This document shows, one piece after another, positions 50,395-58,841 of a stretch of 64,000 bases of DNA; positions within the stretch are counted from its first letter, which is position 1, and every line of letters starts with the position of its first letter. Made by a program: the position numbers and the translations under genes. The DNA lies in contig OZ244900.1 in the NCBI GenBank assembly GCA_965221595.1, forward strand, positions 434,001 to 498,000, in the 5' to 3' direction. A model generated the notes under the pieces. That model searched no databases and had not been told where the DNA came from. It saw only the letters and a program-made list of their open reading frames with translations. The DNA comes from JAAXGX01 sp965221595 (GTDB lineage: Bacteria > Acidobacteriota > Vicinamibacteria > Vicinamibacterales > UBA8438).

Positions 50395-50463
50395 TATTTT
50401 ATATTATGTATACTTTAATTAAAGGGAAAGATTTTATTTTTATAAATGGATTTCCTACAAACC
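50395..50463 (-). promoter_or_regulatory. A/T-rich island, candidate promoter for the PIN-toxin operon
   Basis: About 65 bases are roughly four-fifths A+T inside a G+C-rich genome. It holds a 12-base palindrome CTTTAATTAAAG (50413-50424) and several TATAAT-like hexamers on the minus strand, upstream of the small zinc-ribbon gene. It also abuts the stop codon (50464-50466) of the amidohydrolase gene. A promoter or operator for the toxin module, or the border of an inserted segment, are both possible. Confidence 0.4.
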
Positions 50464-52026
50464 CTATTGCTGCGCCGCCAGGTGCCGGCCGAAGAGGGGC
50501 CGGCCGGGTTGGACGCCGTCGACCAGCGCGCCGTCGCGGACGACGAAGGTGCCGCCGACGAGTACGTGCTCGATGCCGGCGGACGGCCGATCGGGCGCGT
50601 CGTAGGTCGCGCGATCGATGACTTGTGCGGGATCGAAGATCGTCAGGTCGGCGTCGCTCCCGACTTGCACCCGGCCCTTGCGCGCCATCGCCGGCACGAT
50701 GGCTTCGAGCCGTCGGGCGGGCAGCAGCGTCATCTTGCGGACCGCGTCCATCAGCGACAGGGCGCCGCGGTCGCGCGCGTAGTGACCGAGGATGCGGGCG
50801 AACGTCCCGGCGCCCCGCGGATGCGCCCGGCCCTCGCTGAACGGGATGCCGTCGCTGGCTGCGATGACGTCGGGCTGGCTGACGATCCACTCGTTGACCG
50901 CCTCGGACCGCCCGTGCATGATGACCCAGCCGCCCTGGCGGCGATAGCGCGCGAACGTCTCGCGCGTGAGCCGCTCGCCCGTCGCGACCCACTGCAGCGA
51001 CCCGTAGGCTTCCGCGGGCCGGTCGTCCCAGCCGTCGAACAGCGGCGACTCGATGAGCGAGGCGCTGGCTGTGTAGGGGTACGCCTCGGTCGTGACGTCG
51101 ACGCCGCGCTCGCGCGCGCCGCGGATCATGGCGAGGGCTTCCTCGGCCCGCCCGGCAGCGGTGCTGTTCAGGTGCACGACGTGGAGCGCCGCGCCGGTGA
51201 TCGCCGCGTTTGCAATCACTTCCTGGAACGGCGCCAGGACGCCACCGTGCCTGAAGGCCGCCGCGCCGCGCAGGTGGATGAACGTCGGCGCCTCGTAGCC
51301 GGCCGCCAGCTCGAACAGGCGCAGCAGCTCGCGATGATTCGCGCCCGGCGTGTAGCTCAAGCCGACGCCGAAGCCGATGCCGCCCTCGGCGAGGCCGCGC
51401 TCCATGAGTTGGCCGAGGCGGGCCAGCTCCTCGTCGGTCGCCGCACGATAGAGCGCGCGGTTGCCGCTTTCGCCCAGCGAGAAGGTGCCGTCCGGGTTGG
51501 CGCGCGCCACGGCGCTGCCCAGCGCGCGCAGCCGCGCCCCCTGATGGCTCACCGACGCTCCGTAGTTGACGAGCGACGCTCCGCCGCGCCGCGCGTACCA
51601 GCTGCCGATCGGGAAGGCGCCGATCTCGAGCTCGAGCGCCGTCGTCACGCCGTCCTGCGCCTGGTACCGGTTGCTGACCGGGTCCTGGCCGTGTGCGTGC
51701 AGGTCGATGAACCCCGGCGCCACGACGAGCCCGGCGGCATCGATGGCGGTGCGCCCCTCGAGCGGCGCCTCCGAGAGGGCCGCCACGGTGCCGTCGCGGA
51801 TCCCGACCTGCCGCACGGCGTCGAGCCCGCTCTCCGGATCGATGACCCGCCCGCCGTCAATCACCAGGTCGTACGACTCGACGGCCCCGGCGGCAACCGG
51901 GGGCGCCAGCGCGGTTGTCTCCCCGCCCGCGCACCCGGCCCAGGCGCACGCGGCGGCCAGCAACAGCAGGCCGCGTGCGAAGCGGCCGCCGCGACCGCTG
52001 CGGCCCCGAACTCCACCTGCGCGCAT
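50464..52026 (-). CDS. N-acyl-D-amino-acid deacylase-like amidohydrolase (lipoprotein)
   Basis: 520 residues from ATG 52026; ATG 52083 is an alternative. The N-terminus has a hydrophobic core ending A-W-A-G-C, a lipobox, so it is probably a lipoprotein. Amidohydrolase landmarks: D-L-V-I-D-G-G-R-V-I-D-P-E-S-G-L, G-F-I-D-L-H-A-H-G-Q-D (metal H-x-H), H-L-R-G and V-V-H-L-N-S, V-T-T-E-A-Y-P-Y, and a late V-G-S-D-A-D-L-T-I-F-D-P. This is the D-aminoacylase/dihydroorotase-like family, which removes acyl groups from D-amino acids or cleaves similar amides. Last-mentioned gene of the minus-strand block, but 245 bp after the DUF5916 gene, so possibly independent. Confidence 0.88.
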   Translation of the reverse strand: MRAGGVRGRSGRGGRFARGLLLLAAACAWAGCAGGETTALAPPVAAGAVESYDLVIDGGRVIDPESGLDAVRQVGIRDGTVAALSEAPLEGRTAIDAAGLVVAPGFIDLHAHGQDPVSNRYQAQDGVTTALELEIGAFPIGSWYARRGGASLVNYGASVSHQGARLRALGSAVARANPDGTFSLGESGNRALYRAATDEELARLGQLMERGLAEGGIGFGVGLSYTPGANHRELLRLFELAAGYEAPTFIHLRGAAAFRHGGVLAPFQEVIANAAITGAALHVVHLNSTAAGRAEEALAMIRGARERGVDVTTEAYPYTASASLIESPLFDGWDDRPAEAYGSLQWVATGERLTRETFARYRRQGGWVIMHGRSEAVNEWIVSQPDVIAASDGIPFSEGRAHPRGAGTFARILGHYARDRGALSLMDAVRKMTLLPARRLEAIVPAMARKGRVQVGSDADLTIFDPAQVIDRATYDAPDRPSAGIEHVLVGGTFVVRDGALVDGVQPGRPLFGRHLAAQQ

Positions 52027-52271
52027 ATTCCGCACCGCCGTGCGCCGCGCAGCCTGCGGCTCCAACGTGATTCTCAGGCGCATCGCGGACCCTGACCGGC
52101 TAGTCCACACCCCGGTTCCCGCGGCAAGGCTACGTTTGCACAGCAACGCTGTCAAAGCCGGCCCGCTACTGTCCGGCGATGCGCTGTCGCCGGCGACCTG
52201 GAAGCCGGCTCGCTGCAGTACCGGCCGTGCATGGCGCGAGGTCGCTCCCGGGTCGAACGGCAGCATTGGCC

Positions 52272-54611
52272 TCAGAAGCGGAACAGGCGGGTGACCTTGA
52301 CGATGAGCGCGCGGGTCTCCAGCAGCGGCGTGCGCCGCAGCGCCGTGTCCCGCTGGTCGTTGTAGACGACGAACAGCTCGCTGCCGGGTTGATACTCCCA
52401 GCGGAAGCGCAGGTTCGTCCCCAACGCGGCGGCGGTCGAGTTGTACTGCACCAGCCCCGAGAAGAACATGCGCGGCGTGAACGTATGCGTGACGCGCGTC
52501 GACCCCAGCGTCGCGGTGAAGGGGCCGTTGGGCAGTTCGATCCGGTTGATCTGCACGGCGGGCTCGATCGTCAGCTTCCGCGTCACCTCCAGCCGCGCCT
52601 GCCGGTACCCGAACGCGGTGATCTCGCCGTCGTAGAAGCCGCCGCGCTGGATGAAGACGGTCCCCGACAGCCGGCGTTGCTGCCCCATCAGGTAGGACAC
52701 GAAGAGGTCGCGAAAACCGTAGCCGCCGACCGGGATGGTCACGTCCGGCGTGATGTCGAACGGCTCGACGAGCAGCTCGTAGCTGCGCAGGAAGTCGACG
52801 TTGATCTCGTCGCTGCTTTCGAACTCGGTCGTGAAGCGGAGCTGCGCCGCGCGGGTCTCGAGCTGTCCGGCGCCGTTCTCGATGTAGTCGAGGCTGCCGC
52901 CCCAGGTGAACTGCCGCACGGCCTCGATGGCCGGCCGCGGGCTGTACTGGGCGGCGGCGAACGTGCGCCGGAAGTCGTCGCGGCGCATGAAGCCCACCTC
53001 CGGATTGAAGCTGTCGCCGACCAGCAGGTGGTCGACCTGCACCGCGTACAGGTCGCCGTCGTAGGTGAAAGCGGCCTGGTAGCTCGTTTCGTCGCCGGCG
53101 AAGTCGGGCGTGCGGGTGCGCGCGTAGTAGCCGTTGAAGGTCACGTTGTCGTGGAACGAGAACGCCGCGTCGAGGCCGTAGGCCTCGTTCGCACCGCCGC
53201 CGGCGCGCGCTGTCGACCGCCGTGTGTAAATCCCGCCGATCCGGCTGCGGCGCAGGACGTCGCGCTTCAGGCGCACCACGGTGAAATTGGTGGCTGGCGC
53301 CCCGCCGCGGCCCGCGTCGCCCGCCTGCATGTTCAGGGCGCCGACCGTGAACGCCCCGACCTTGCCGGTCAGCCGGCCTCCGCCGCGGATGGGCACGGTC
53401 TGACCGTCCTCGAGGCCGATCCGCCGGCTGAAGAAGAGAGTCGGCACGTCGGCCGGCTGCTCGCTGCCGGGACCCGAGACGCGTCCCCCGCCCTGGCTGT
53501 TGCCGCCGAGCACGCCCGGGCCGCTCGCGAAGTCGAAGATGCCCCGCCCCTCGAGGAAGAATTCCCGCTTCTCCGGGAAGAACAGGTTGAACCGCGTGAG
53601 GTTGACCTGCTGCTCGTCCACCTCGACCTGGGCGAAGTCCGTGTTGTAGGTCAGGTCGGCCGTCAGGTTCTGCGTCACACCCCACTTGGCGTCGACGCCC
53701 GCATCGCCGTCGCCGCGGTTCGTAAAGGGGGGACTGGCAGTCAGGTCCGTCGCCGACGTGCCGATGCCGTACGGCTTGACGTCGAGCCGCGTAACGCTCG
53801 GCGGCACCTCGATGCCCACCAGCGTGGCCGCCTGCGACAGCCGGAACATGCCGGGGCCGACGGAGATGGGGACCGCCGTCAGATGCGAGGCCTCGTTGCG
53901 CCGCCGGATGCGCCGGCCCATCTGCAGACCCCAAATCTGCACCCCGCCCGGGCGGTAGCGCAGGGACTTGAACGGGATGCGCAGCTCGGTCGTCCAGCCC
54001 CCGTCGAAGCGGCCGACTTCAACGTCCCACACCGCGTTCCAGTCGCGGTTCGGGCTCCCCTCGTCGCTGATCTCGTAGTCGAAGAAGCCCCCGATCGGGG
54101 TCACCTGGAACGCCACGCCGTTGCGCCGGTCGTAGAACGTGTCGAACGCCACCTGGAAGCGGTCGTTGTCGAGGATCTGGGTCGAGTCGCGTTGCAGCGT
54201 GTTGGCAATCCACTGCGCCTCCGGCACCGATTCCCACAACCGGGCGGCGACGTAGACATGTTCATCGTCGTAGAAGACCCAGGCCTCGGTCCGCTCGCTC
54301 GCCGGCTCGCCTTCGTCGGGAAGCTGCTGGATGAAGCCGCTGAACGGCGCCACCGCGGCGTAGACGGCTTCGTCGAGCCGGCCGTCGACTGCGAGAGGAC
54401 GGGCCAACTCCACGGCGCGGACCGTGGCACGTCCGGCGGCGTCGCGCCGGATGACCTCGGGGAGAACCGGCGGCGGCGGACCCTGGATCGTGCGTCCGCC
54501 GAGAACGGCTGAAGGCGGTCGGCTGCTGCTCGGCGGCGGTTGCGCCTGCACCGTCCCGGCGGCGACGGCCCCCACCAGCACGACCGCTGGTGCCAGCCCG
54601 CTGCGCCTCAT
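52272..54611 (-). CDS. DUF5916 outer-membrane protein with CBM9-like N-terminus
   Basis: 779 residues, signal peptide about 1-23. CBM9-like domain at about 60-260 (V-D-G-R-L-D-E-A-V-Y; A-W-V-F-Y-D-D-E-H-V-Y; F-Y-D-R-R-N-G-V-A-F; I-P-F-K-S-L-R-Y), then the DUF5916 barrel (K-W-G-V-T-Q-N-L-T-A-D-L-T-Y-N-T-D-F-A-Q; L-F-F-P-E-K-R-E-F-F-L-E-G; R-F-R-W-E-Y-Q-P-G-S-E-L-F) to a terminal L-F-R-F. Clearly homologous to the protein at 1762-4602, but without its TolB-like part. It is the last gene of a five-gene operon, 25 bp after the FG-GAP gene, and may serve as the outer-membrane component of that set. Confidence 0.9.
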   Translation of the reverse strand: MRRSGLAPAVVLVGAVAAGTVQAQPPPSSSRPPSAVLGGRTIQGPPPPVLPEVIRRDAAGRATVRAVELARPLAVDGRLDEAVYAAVAPFSGFIQQLPDEGEPASERTEAWVFYDDEHVYVAARLWESVPEAQWIANTLQRDSTQILDNDRFQVAFDTFYDRRNGVAFQVTPIGGFFDYEISDEGSPNRDWNAVWDVEVGRFDGGWTTELRIPFKSLRYRPGGVQIWGLQMGRRIRRRNEASHLTAVPISVGPGMFRLSQAATLVGIEVPPSVTRLDVKPYGIGTSATDLTASPPFTNRGDGDAGVDAKWGVTQNLTADLTYNTDFAQVEVDEQQVNLTRFNLFFPEKREFFLEGRGIFDFASGPGVLGGNSQGGGRVSGPGSEQPADVPTLFFSRRIGLEDGQTVPIRGGGRLTGKVGAFTVGALNMQAGDAGRGGAPATNFTVVRLKRDVLRRSRIGGIYTRRSTARAGGGANEAYGLDAAFSFHDNVTFNGYYARTRTPDFAGDETSYQAAFTYDGDLYAVQVDHLLVGDSFNPEVGFMRRDDFRRTFAAAQYSPRPAIEAVRQFTWGGSLDYIENGAGQLETRAAQLRFTTEFESSDEINVDFLRSYELLVEPFDITPDVTIPVGGYGFRDLFVSYLMGQQRRLSGTVFIQRGGFYDGEITAFGYRQARLEVTRKLTIEPAVQINRIELPNGPFTATLGSTRVTHTFTPRMFFSGLVQYNSTAAALGTNLRFRWEYQPGSELFVVYNDQRDTALRRTPLLETRALIVKVTRLFRF

Positions 54612-54636
54612 CGCCTGCGTGCAGGCCTGGAGACTC

Positions 54637-55833
54637 CTACCGACCGGCGTTCTCGTACCACTTCAGGTTGGCGGTGCGGCTGCCGGCGCAGACGACGTCC
54701 GGCCGGCCGTCCAGATTCAGGTCGGCGATTGCGCAGCCGCTCGCGCCCATGTCGCCGTCGTCGAGCACCTGCCGCGACCAGCCTGCCTGGTCGGCGCCCA
54801 GCCGGTAGAGGTAGACGCTCTGCCGGCCCTGCCGCTCGCCGGCAACGATCTCGTCGCGGCCATCGCCGTCGAGGTCACCCACCACCACCGTGTGGCCGTC
54901 CTCGATCGACGCGTCCAGTACGTGGCGCGCCCATACCGCGCCGGCTGCTGCCTGTCGGTAGACCACCACCTGGTGACCGTGCCACGGCTCGATGGTTGCC
55001 ACGAAGCGCTCGGTTCCCAGCCGGCCGACCTGCGCTTCGCTGGCACCGCTCGCGGGCCAGTCGCTCGGATCGCCCGCCGCCACGTGCGTCCGGGTCCACC
55101 CGCCGTTCGCGAACTCGTGCACGTGGACACCCAGGAAGCTCGCGCTCAGCACGGCATCCCGGCCGGGACGGTCCCAGACACCGATGCCGATGCCGTGCAC
55201 GACGCCCCGCTCCGAGTCCGTGAGCAGTCGCCGCTCCCAGTCGTCCGGCCGGTACCACAGGAGCGACAACGTGTCATGGAACTCGGGCCGCAGCGACTCG
55301 TTCCCGATCAGCGGCGCACTGATGAGCACCTTCCCGCCGCCGCCGACGTCGGCCCACCGCAACCGATGGGTCGTGGGAACGCGGTCGATCTCCCGTATCG
55401 ACCAGGTCTGCCGCGGATCGCCGCGGTGGGTGAGCAGCGAGACGATGCCCGTGCTGTCGGCGTAGGTGCTCGAGAACTCGTGCGCGAGCGCCAGCTCCGG
55501 GATGCCGTCGCCGTCGATGTCGTGGGCCGCGACGTTGATCATCCGGTTCAGCCCGGTGGCGATCACGTGCCGCTCCCAACCCGGATTCTCGTACCAGGCG
55601 AGCGCGGGCAGCCGGGTGGAGAGCCCGATGACGTCCGGTCGGCCGTCGGCGTTCACATCGGCCGCGACAGCCTGATACGCGCCGGCGAAATCCGTCGCAA
55701 TCGTATGCGGGACGAACGCCAGCGGCTCGGCCGCCGCGGGCGGCTGCGCCCGGGCGACCGGGGCAGCCGCCAACAGCACCGCTCCGGCGACCGCCCCGGC
55801 GCGCAACGCCTCTGCCGCCGTCGCGCGCGTCAC
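54637..55833 (-). CDS. Exported FG-GAP/VCBS-type beta-propeller protein
   Basis: 398 residues from GTG 55833, which overlaps the preceding stop (GTGA). Signal peptide about 10-29. Several FG-GAP/VCBS repeats with Ca-binding D-x-D/N-x-D-G patterns: A-A-D-V-N-A-D-G-R-P-D-V-I, A-H-D-I-D-G-D-G-I-P-E-L, V-G-D-L-D-G-D-G-R-D-E-I and A-D-L-N-L-D-G-R-P-D-V-V. W-Y-E-N-P-G-W-E and W-Y-E-N-A-G recur at both ends. These propellers bind calcium and often proteins or glycans. Translational coupling to the P-R-T-x-W-G gene and position before DUF5916 suggest a joint function. Confidence 0.85.
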   Translation of the reverse strand: MTRATAAEALRAGAVAGAVLLAAAPVARAQPPAAAEPLAFVPHTIATDFAGAYQAVAADVNADGRPDVIGLSTRLPALAWYENPGWERHVIATGLNRMINVAAHDIDGDGIPELALAHEFSSTYADSTGIVSLLTHRGDPRQTWSIREIDRVPTTHRLRWADVGGGGKVLISAPLIGNESLRPEFHDTLSLLWYRPDDWERRLLTDSERGVVHGIGIGVWDRPGRDAVLSASFLGVHVHEFANGGWTRTHVAAGDPSDWPASGASEAQVGRLGTERFVATIEPWHGHQVVVYRQAAAGAVWARHVLDASIEDGHTVVVGDLDGDGRDEIVAGERQGRQSVYLYRLGADQAGWSRQVLDDGDMGASGCAIADLNLDGRPDVVCAGSRTANLKWYENAGR

Positions 55834-56798
55834 TTGCCTTCCGCGGCGGCGGCCGCTGCCGCCTCGTCCGCGCGGGCACCACTGAGCATGTTGCGCAGGG
55901 CGTAGTTCCCCTCGTGGCAGGCGTACTCGAACAGCGGCCCCTCGATGGCCACCATCGGAATCGCCGCCGTCCACTCGGTCTGGTAGGTGGTCGGATCGAC
56001 GACCGTCACCCGGTAGTCCAGCGAATCGTCAGCCACCCGGGTGAAGCGCTCGACGATGCGCGCGTGCTCGCCGATGCCGAAGACGACGTTGGCCATGTCG
56101 ACCCGCTGCTCGTTCGCCTTGGGGCTCAGGTTGGTGGTCTCGACCACCAGCGTGTCCCCCTCCCAGCGCCCCCGCGAGCTGCCGAGCCACTGCTGGATGG
56201 ACGAATCGAGGTGCGGTCGCCCGTCGAGCGGGATGATCCGCGAGTCGTGGATCATCTCCACCTGGATGACGACGTAGTCGGGCGTTTGCATGATGTTGTA
56301 GTTGTGGTTGTAGAACCCCGGCATCATGCCGCCCGGCAGCCCGCGCGTGATGCAGCGGTCGTAGAGGTGGAAGTCGGTGGTCCAGTCGCGCCGATCGCTG
56401 TAGCGCACCGCGTGGATGGCGGCCGCCCGCGCGGCCGACGCCGGCGTCAGCTGGGGCAGCAGTCCGGTGGGCGGATCGACGACGAGCGACGTCTGCTCGC
56501 CGGTCACGCCCCGCTCGAACCAGAAGCTGTTGTAGGCGCCCGTCTGTCCGGGGGGCGGCGGCCGGTCGGCGTTCCGCGCGCGCTCGGCGTCGCGCTCGGC
56601 TCGCTCCTCGGCGGTCAACGTGGTGCGCCCGGCCAGCTCCTCGGGGCGCTGCAGCGGCGTGGTGGTGGTGTTCGACCAGATGCCCTGCAGGTCGGGGTGG
56701 CCCCACGGCGTGCGGGGCAGCTCCTGGGCGGTCAGCGTGGGCGGGACGGCGGTCGCCGCGAGGGCGGCCACGAGCGCGATGGTGGTCGAGATTCGCAT
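55830..56798 (-). CDS. Secreted P-R-T-x-W-G family protein (copy 6 of 6), function unknown
   Basis: 322 residues, signal peptide about 1-24 (ends L-T-A-Q). Family marks: L-P-R-T-P-W-G-H-P-D-L-Q-G-I-W, L-Q-R-P-E-E-L-A-G-R-T-T-L, Y-N-S-F-W-F-E-R-G, T-S-L-V-V-D-P-P-T-G, R-C-I-T-R-G-L-P, R-I-I-P-L-D-G-R-P-H, R-W-E-G-D-T-L-V-V-E-T-T-N and Y-A-C-H-E-G-N-Y. G-L-P subgroup. It is third in the five-gene operon, 19 bp after the hydrolase gene and overlapping the FG-GAP gene by 4 bases. This is the copy with the clearest enzyme context. Confidence 0.8.
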   Translation of the reverse strand: MRISTTIALVAALAATAVPPTLTAQELPRTPWGHPDLQGIWSNTTTTPLQRPEELAGRTTLTAEERAERDAERARNADRPPPPGQTGAYNSFWFERGVTGEQTSLVVDPPTGLLPQLTPASAARAAAIHAVRYSDRRDWTTDFHLYDRCITRGLPGGMMPGFYNHNYNIMQTPDYVVIQVEMIHDSRIIPLDGRPHLDSSIQQWLGSSRGRWEGDTLVVETTNLSPKANEQRVDMANVVFGIGEHARIVERFTRVADDSLDYRVTVVDPTTYQTEWTAAIPMVAIEGPLFEYACHEGNYALRNMLSGARADEAAAAAAAEGK

Positions 56799-56817
56799 GA
56801 CGTTTCTCCTCCCGGGT

Positions 56818-58821
56818 CTACGGCGCAGACTCGTGCTTCTCGAACAGTGGCGCTTGGGTGCGGGCCAGCGCCTCCAGGTCCGCGCGGTGCTCGGGCAGCA
56901 GGTAGCCGTCCGCGACCAGCGCGTCCGCGGCCGCCAGGTACCGCGCGAGATAGTCGTCGAAACCGGCGTAGCGCTCCGTTATCGCCCGCCGCGGGTCGCC
57001 CGTCCGCACGCGCTCGGCGGTCGTGCGCGGGAACGGGATGGTGCCGCCGGTCAGCCGCAGGAGCTCGGTCGGCGCGCCGCTGGCCGGCGCCCGCAGGTTC
57101 CAGCCCGTGTAGGTCGCCAGCGGCACGGCGACCGGCGGCAACTGCAGCACGCCCCGCTCGTTGTTGTCGGCGTCCAACGCCGGTACCCGCACACCGTACG
57201 CCTGCCCCGTGCGGCGCGGCGGATGCCGCTCGATGCGCCGGTGGTCGGCGAACGCCGGTCCATAGTCGAGGTGCTCCGGCTGCTGGATGACCGTCGGATA
57301 CGCGATGCCGGGCAGCGGCTGCCAGCCCGCCTCGCCCGCCGTCCAGCCCACCAGCGTGCCGTCGGCAATTCGCGGGTGCACGCTGGGCGGCGGCGGCGTG
57401 CCATCCGTGATCCAGCGGTCCAGCGCCAGGAAGAGCGCCTGCTGGAACGGCTGGTACGGGATGGTGCTCGGCTGGAGCTGGCCGCGCCCGGACGGTCCTG
57501 CGGCCGGACTGTGCTGCGTGCCGCCGAACACGTACACCCGCACCTCGGGGGGCAGGACGGCGTCGCGTTCCCCCAGCGGGTCGGTCACGACCAGCGAGCC
57601 GCTGCGGTGCCAGTACTCCGAGGCCGTGTCGAGGTGCAGCACCTTGGGCACGGTGTTGGTCGCGCGCGCCAGCCGCAGGATGCCGTCGCGGCGGCCGCTG
57701 AATGGGTCGGTCTCCTCGCCGTAGGTGAACGGGAAGACGTCCGCCGGATACAGGTGCCCGCTGTGCTGCGTGTTCGTGCGCGTGGGCGACGCGAAGCGGT
57801 GGTTGAAGAACCCCTGTCCGCCCCCCGCGATGGTCGGCAGCACCCCGTCGAAGACCTGCCGCCCCTGCTCGTCGGCGTTGAAGCCCTCGTGCAGGAACAT
57901 GCGGATCGCCCGTCCGCTCTGCGATCGGCCATGGGCGATGACACGGGCCGCGAGCGGCCGCCCGTCCGCGCCGCGCAGCGGGTTCCTGGTCGACTCGTCG
58001 TGCTTGAGCAACGAGACCAGGTCGCGGATCGCCGCGAAACCCGTGCCCTGCACCACCGCGCCGCGCGCATCGTAGATGACCTCGTAGATGACGCCCGGCT
58101 CGAAGCCGTCGTCGAGCGCCACCTCGAGCTCGACGAGACCGCTGCTCTCCTCGCGCGGCCCCTGCGTGACCAGCAGGCGCCAGCGGTCGCGTGCAATCGG
58201 CTGCGGCGGGTCCTTCTCGCGCAGCCGCCGGGTCAGCGTCGCGGCGGGCAGCCGGCTGGCCAGCGGCTCGTAGCTGAGCTGGTTCGAGACCGGGAGGCGG
58301 TCCGTCGGCCGGTCGGTGACGAATTCGGCCCGCACCGTCCCGACGACGTTCACGCCGTCGTCGTCGTAGGCCACCGGCGCTTCCAGCCGGAGCCGCCCGG
58401 ACGACGGCGGCACCTCGGCAATCCAGCCGCTCGAAACCGTGACGTAGCCACGGGCGAGCAGGAACGGATCGGCCCCCCAGGTCAGCCGCCCGCGGTTGTT
58501 GACGACGTACAGCACCGTCGGCTGCGCCAGCGCGCGATCGACCGGGACGAGGATCTCGAGGTCCGCGTAGAACTCGACCCGTCCCTGCTCGTTCGGCGTG
58601 GCTGCCGCCAGGTCGACGATGCGGCGATTGGCGTCGTGCGCCGGATCGAGCGCGTAGACGACCCGCCCGCGCAGGCGTTCGTACGGCCCGATTTTCCCCG
58701 GCACATCGGCGGCGAACGCCTCGCGCGCGGTGATGGCGAGGTGGATGACCTCGGCGCCGGCCGTCGCGGCGGGCAGCAGCGCCAGGAGCGCGGCGAAAGC
58801 GGCGCGGCACAGGGCGGTCAT
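56818..58821 (-). CDS. Exported alpha/beta hydrolase-domain protein
   Basis: 667 residues from ATG 58821, signal peptide about 1-23. The nucleophile elbow G-R-S-Q-S-G-R at about residue 300 gives a Ser nucleophile, and Y-V-V-N-N-R-G precedes it. Late motifs V-F-G-G-T-Q-H-S-P and G-V-R-V-P-A-L-D-A-D-N-N fit the large 'alpha/beta hydrolase domain' family (Abhydrolase_10 type), found as secreted esterase-like proteins in acidobacteria and proteobacteria. Substrate not known. It lies 20 bp after the haem/copper protein gene; an oxidase followed by a hydrolase suggests a step-wise attack on one substrate. Confidence 0.82.
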   Translation of the reverse strand: MTALCRAAFAALLALLPAATAGAEVIHLAITAREAFAADVPGKIGPYERLRGRVVYALDPAHDANRRIVDLAAATPNEQGRVEFYADLEILVPVDRALAQPTVLYVVNNRGRLTWGADPFLLARGYVTVSSGWIAEVPPSSGRLRLEAPVAYDDDGVNVVGTVRAEFVTDRPTDRLPVSNQLSYEPLASRLPAATLTRRLREKDPPQPIARDRWRLLVTQGPREESSGLVELEVALDDGFEPGVIYEVIYDARGAVVQGTGFAAIRDLVSLLKHDESTRNPLRGADGRPLAARVIAHGRSQSGRAIRMFLHEGFNADEQGRQVFDGVLPTIAGGGQGFFNHRFASPTRTNTQHSGHLYPADVFPFTYGEETDPFSGRRDGILRLARATNTVPKVLHLDTASEYWHRSGSLVVTDPLGERDAVLPPEVRVYVFGGTQHSPAAGPSGRGQLQPSTIPYQPFQQALFLALDRWITDGTPPPPSVHPRIADGTLVGWTAGEAGWQPLPGIAYPTVIQQPEHLDYGPAFADHRRIERHPPRRTGQAYGVRVPALDADNNERGVLQLPPVAVPLATYTGWNLRAPASGAPTELLRLTGGTIPFPRTTAERVRTGDPRRAITERYAGFDDYLARYLAAADALVADGYLLPEHRADLEALARTQAPLFEKHESAP

Positions 58822-58841
58822 GGCTGCCGGACCGGGGATTG

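Noticed and set aside
50464..53934. Single 1156-residue protein joining the amidohydrolase to upstream sequence
   Set aside because: The N-terminal half is a shadow frame of the DUF5916 gene; a lipoprotein signal and start lie at 52026.
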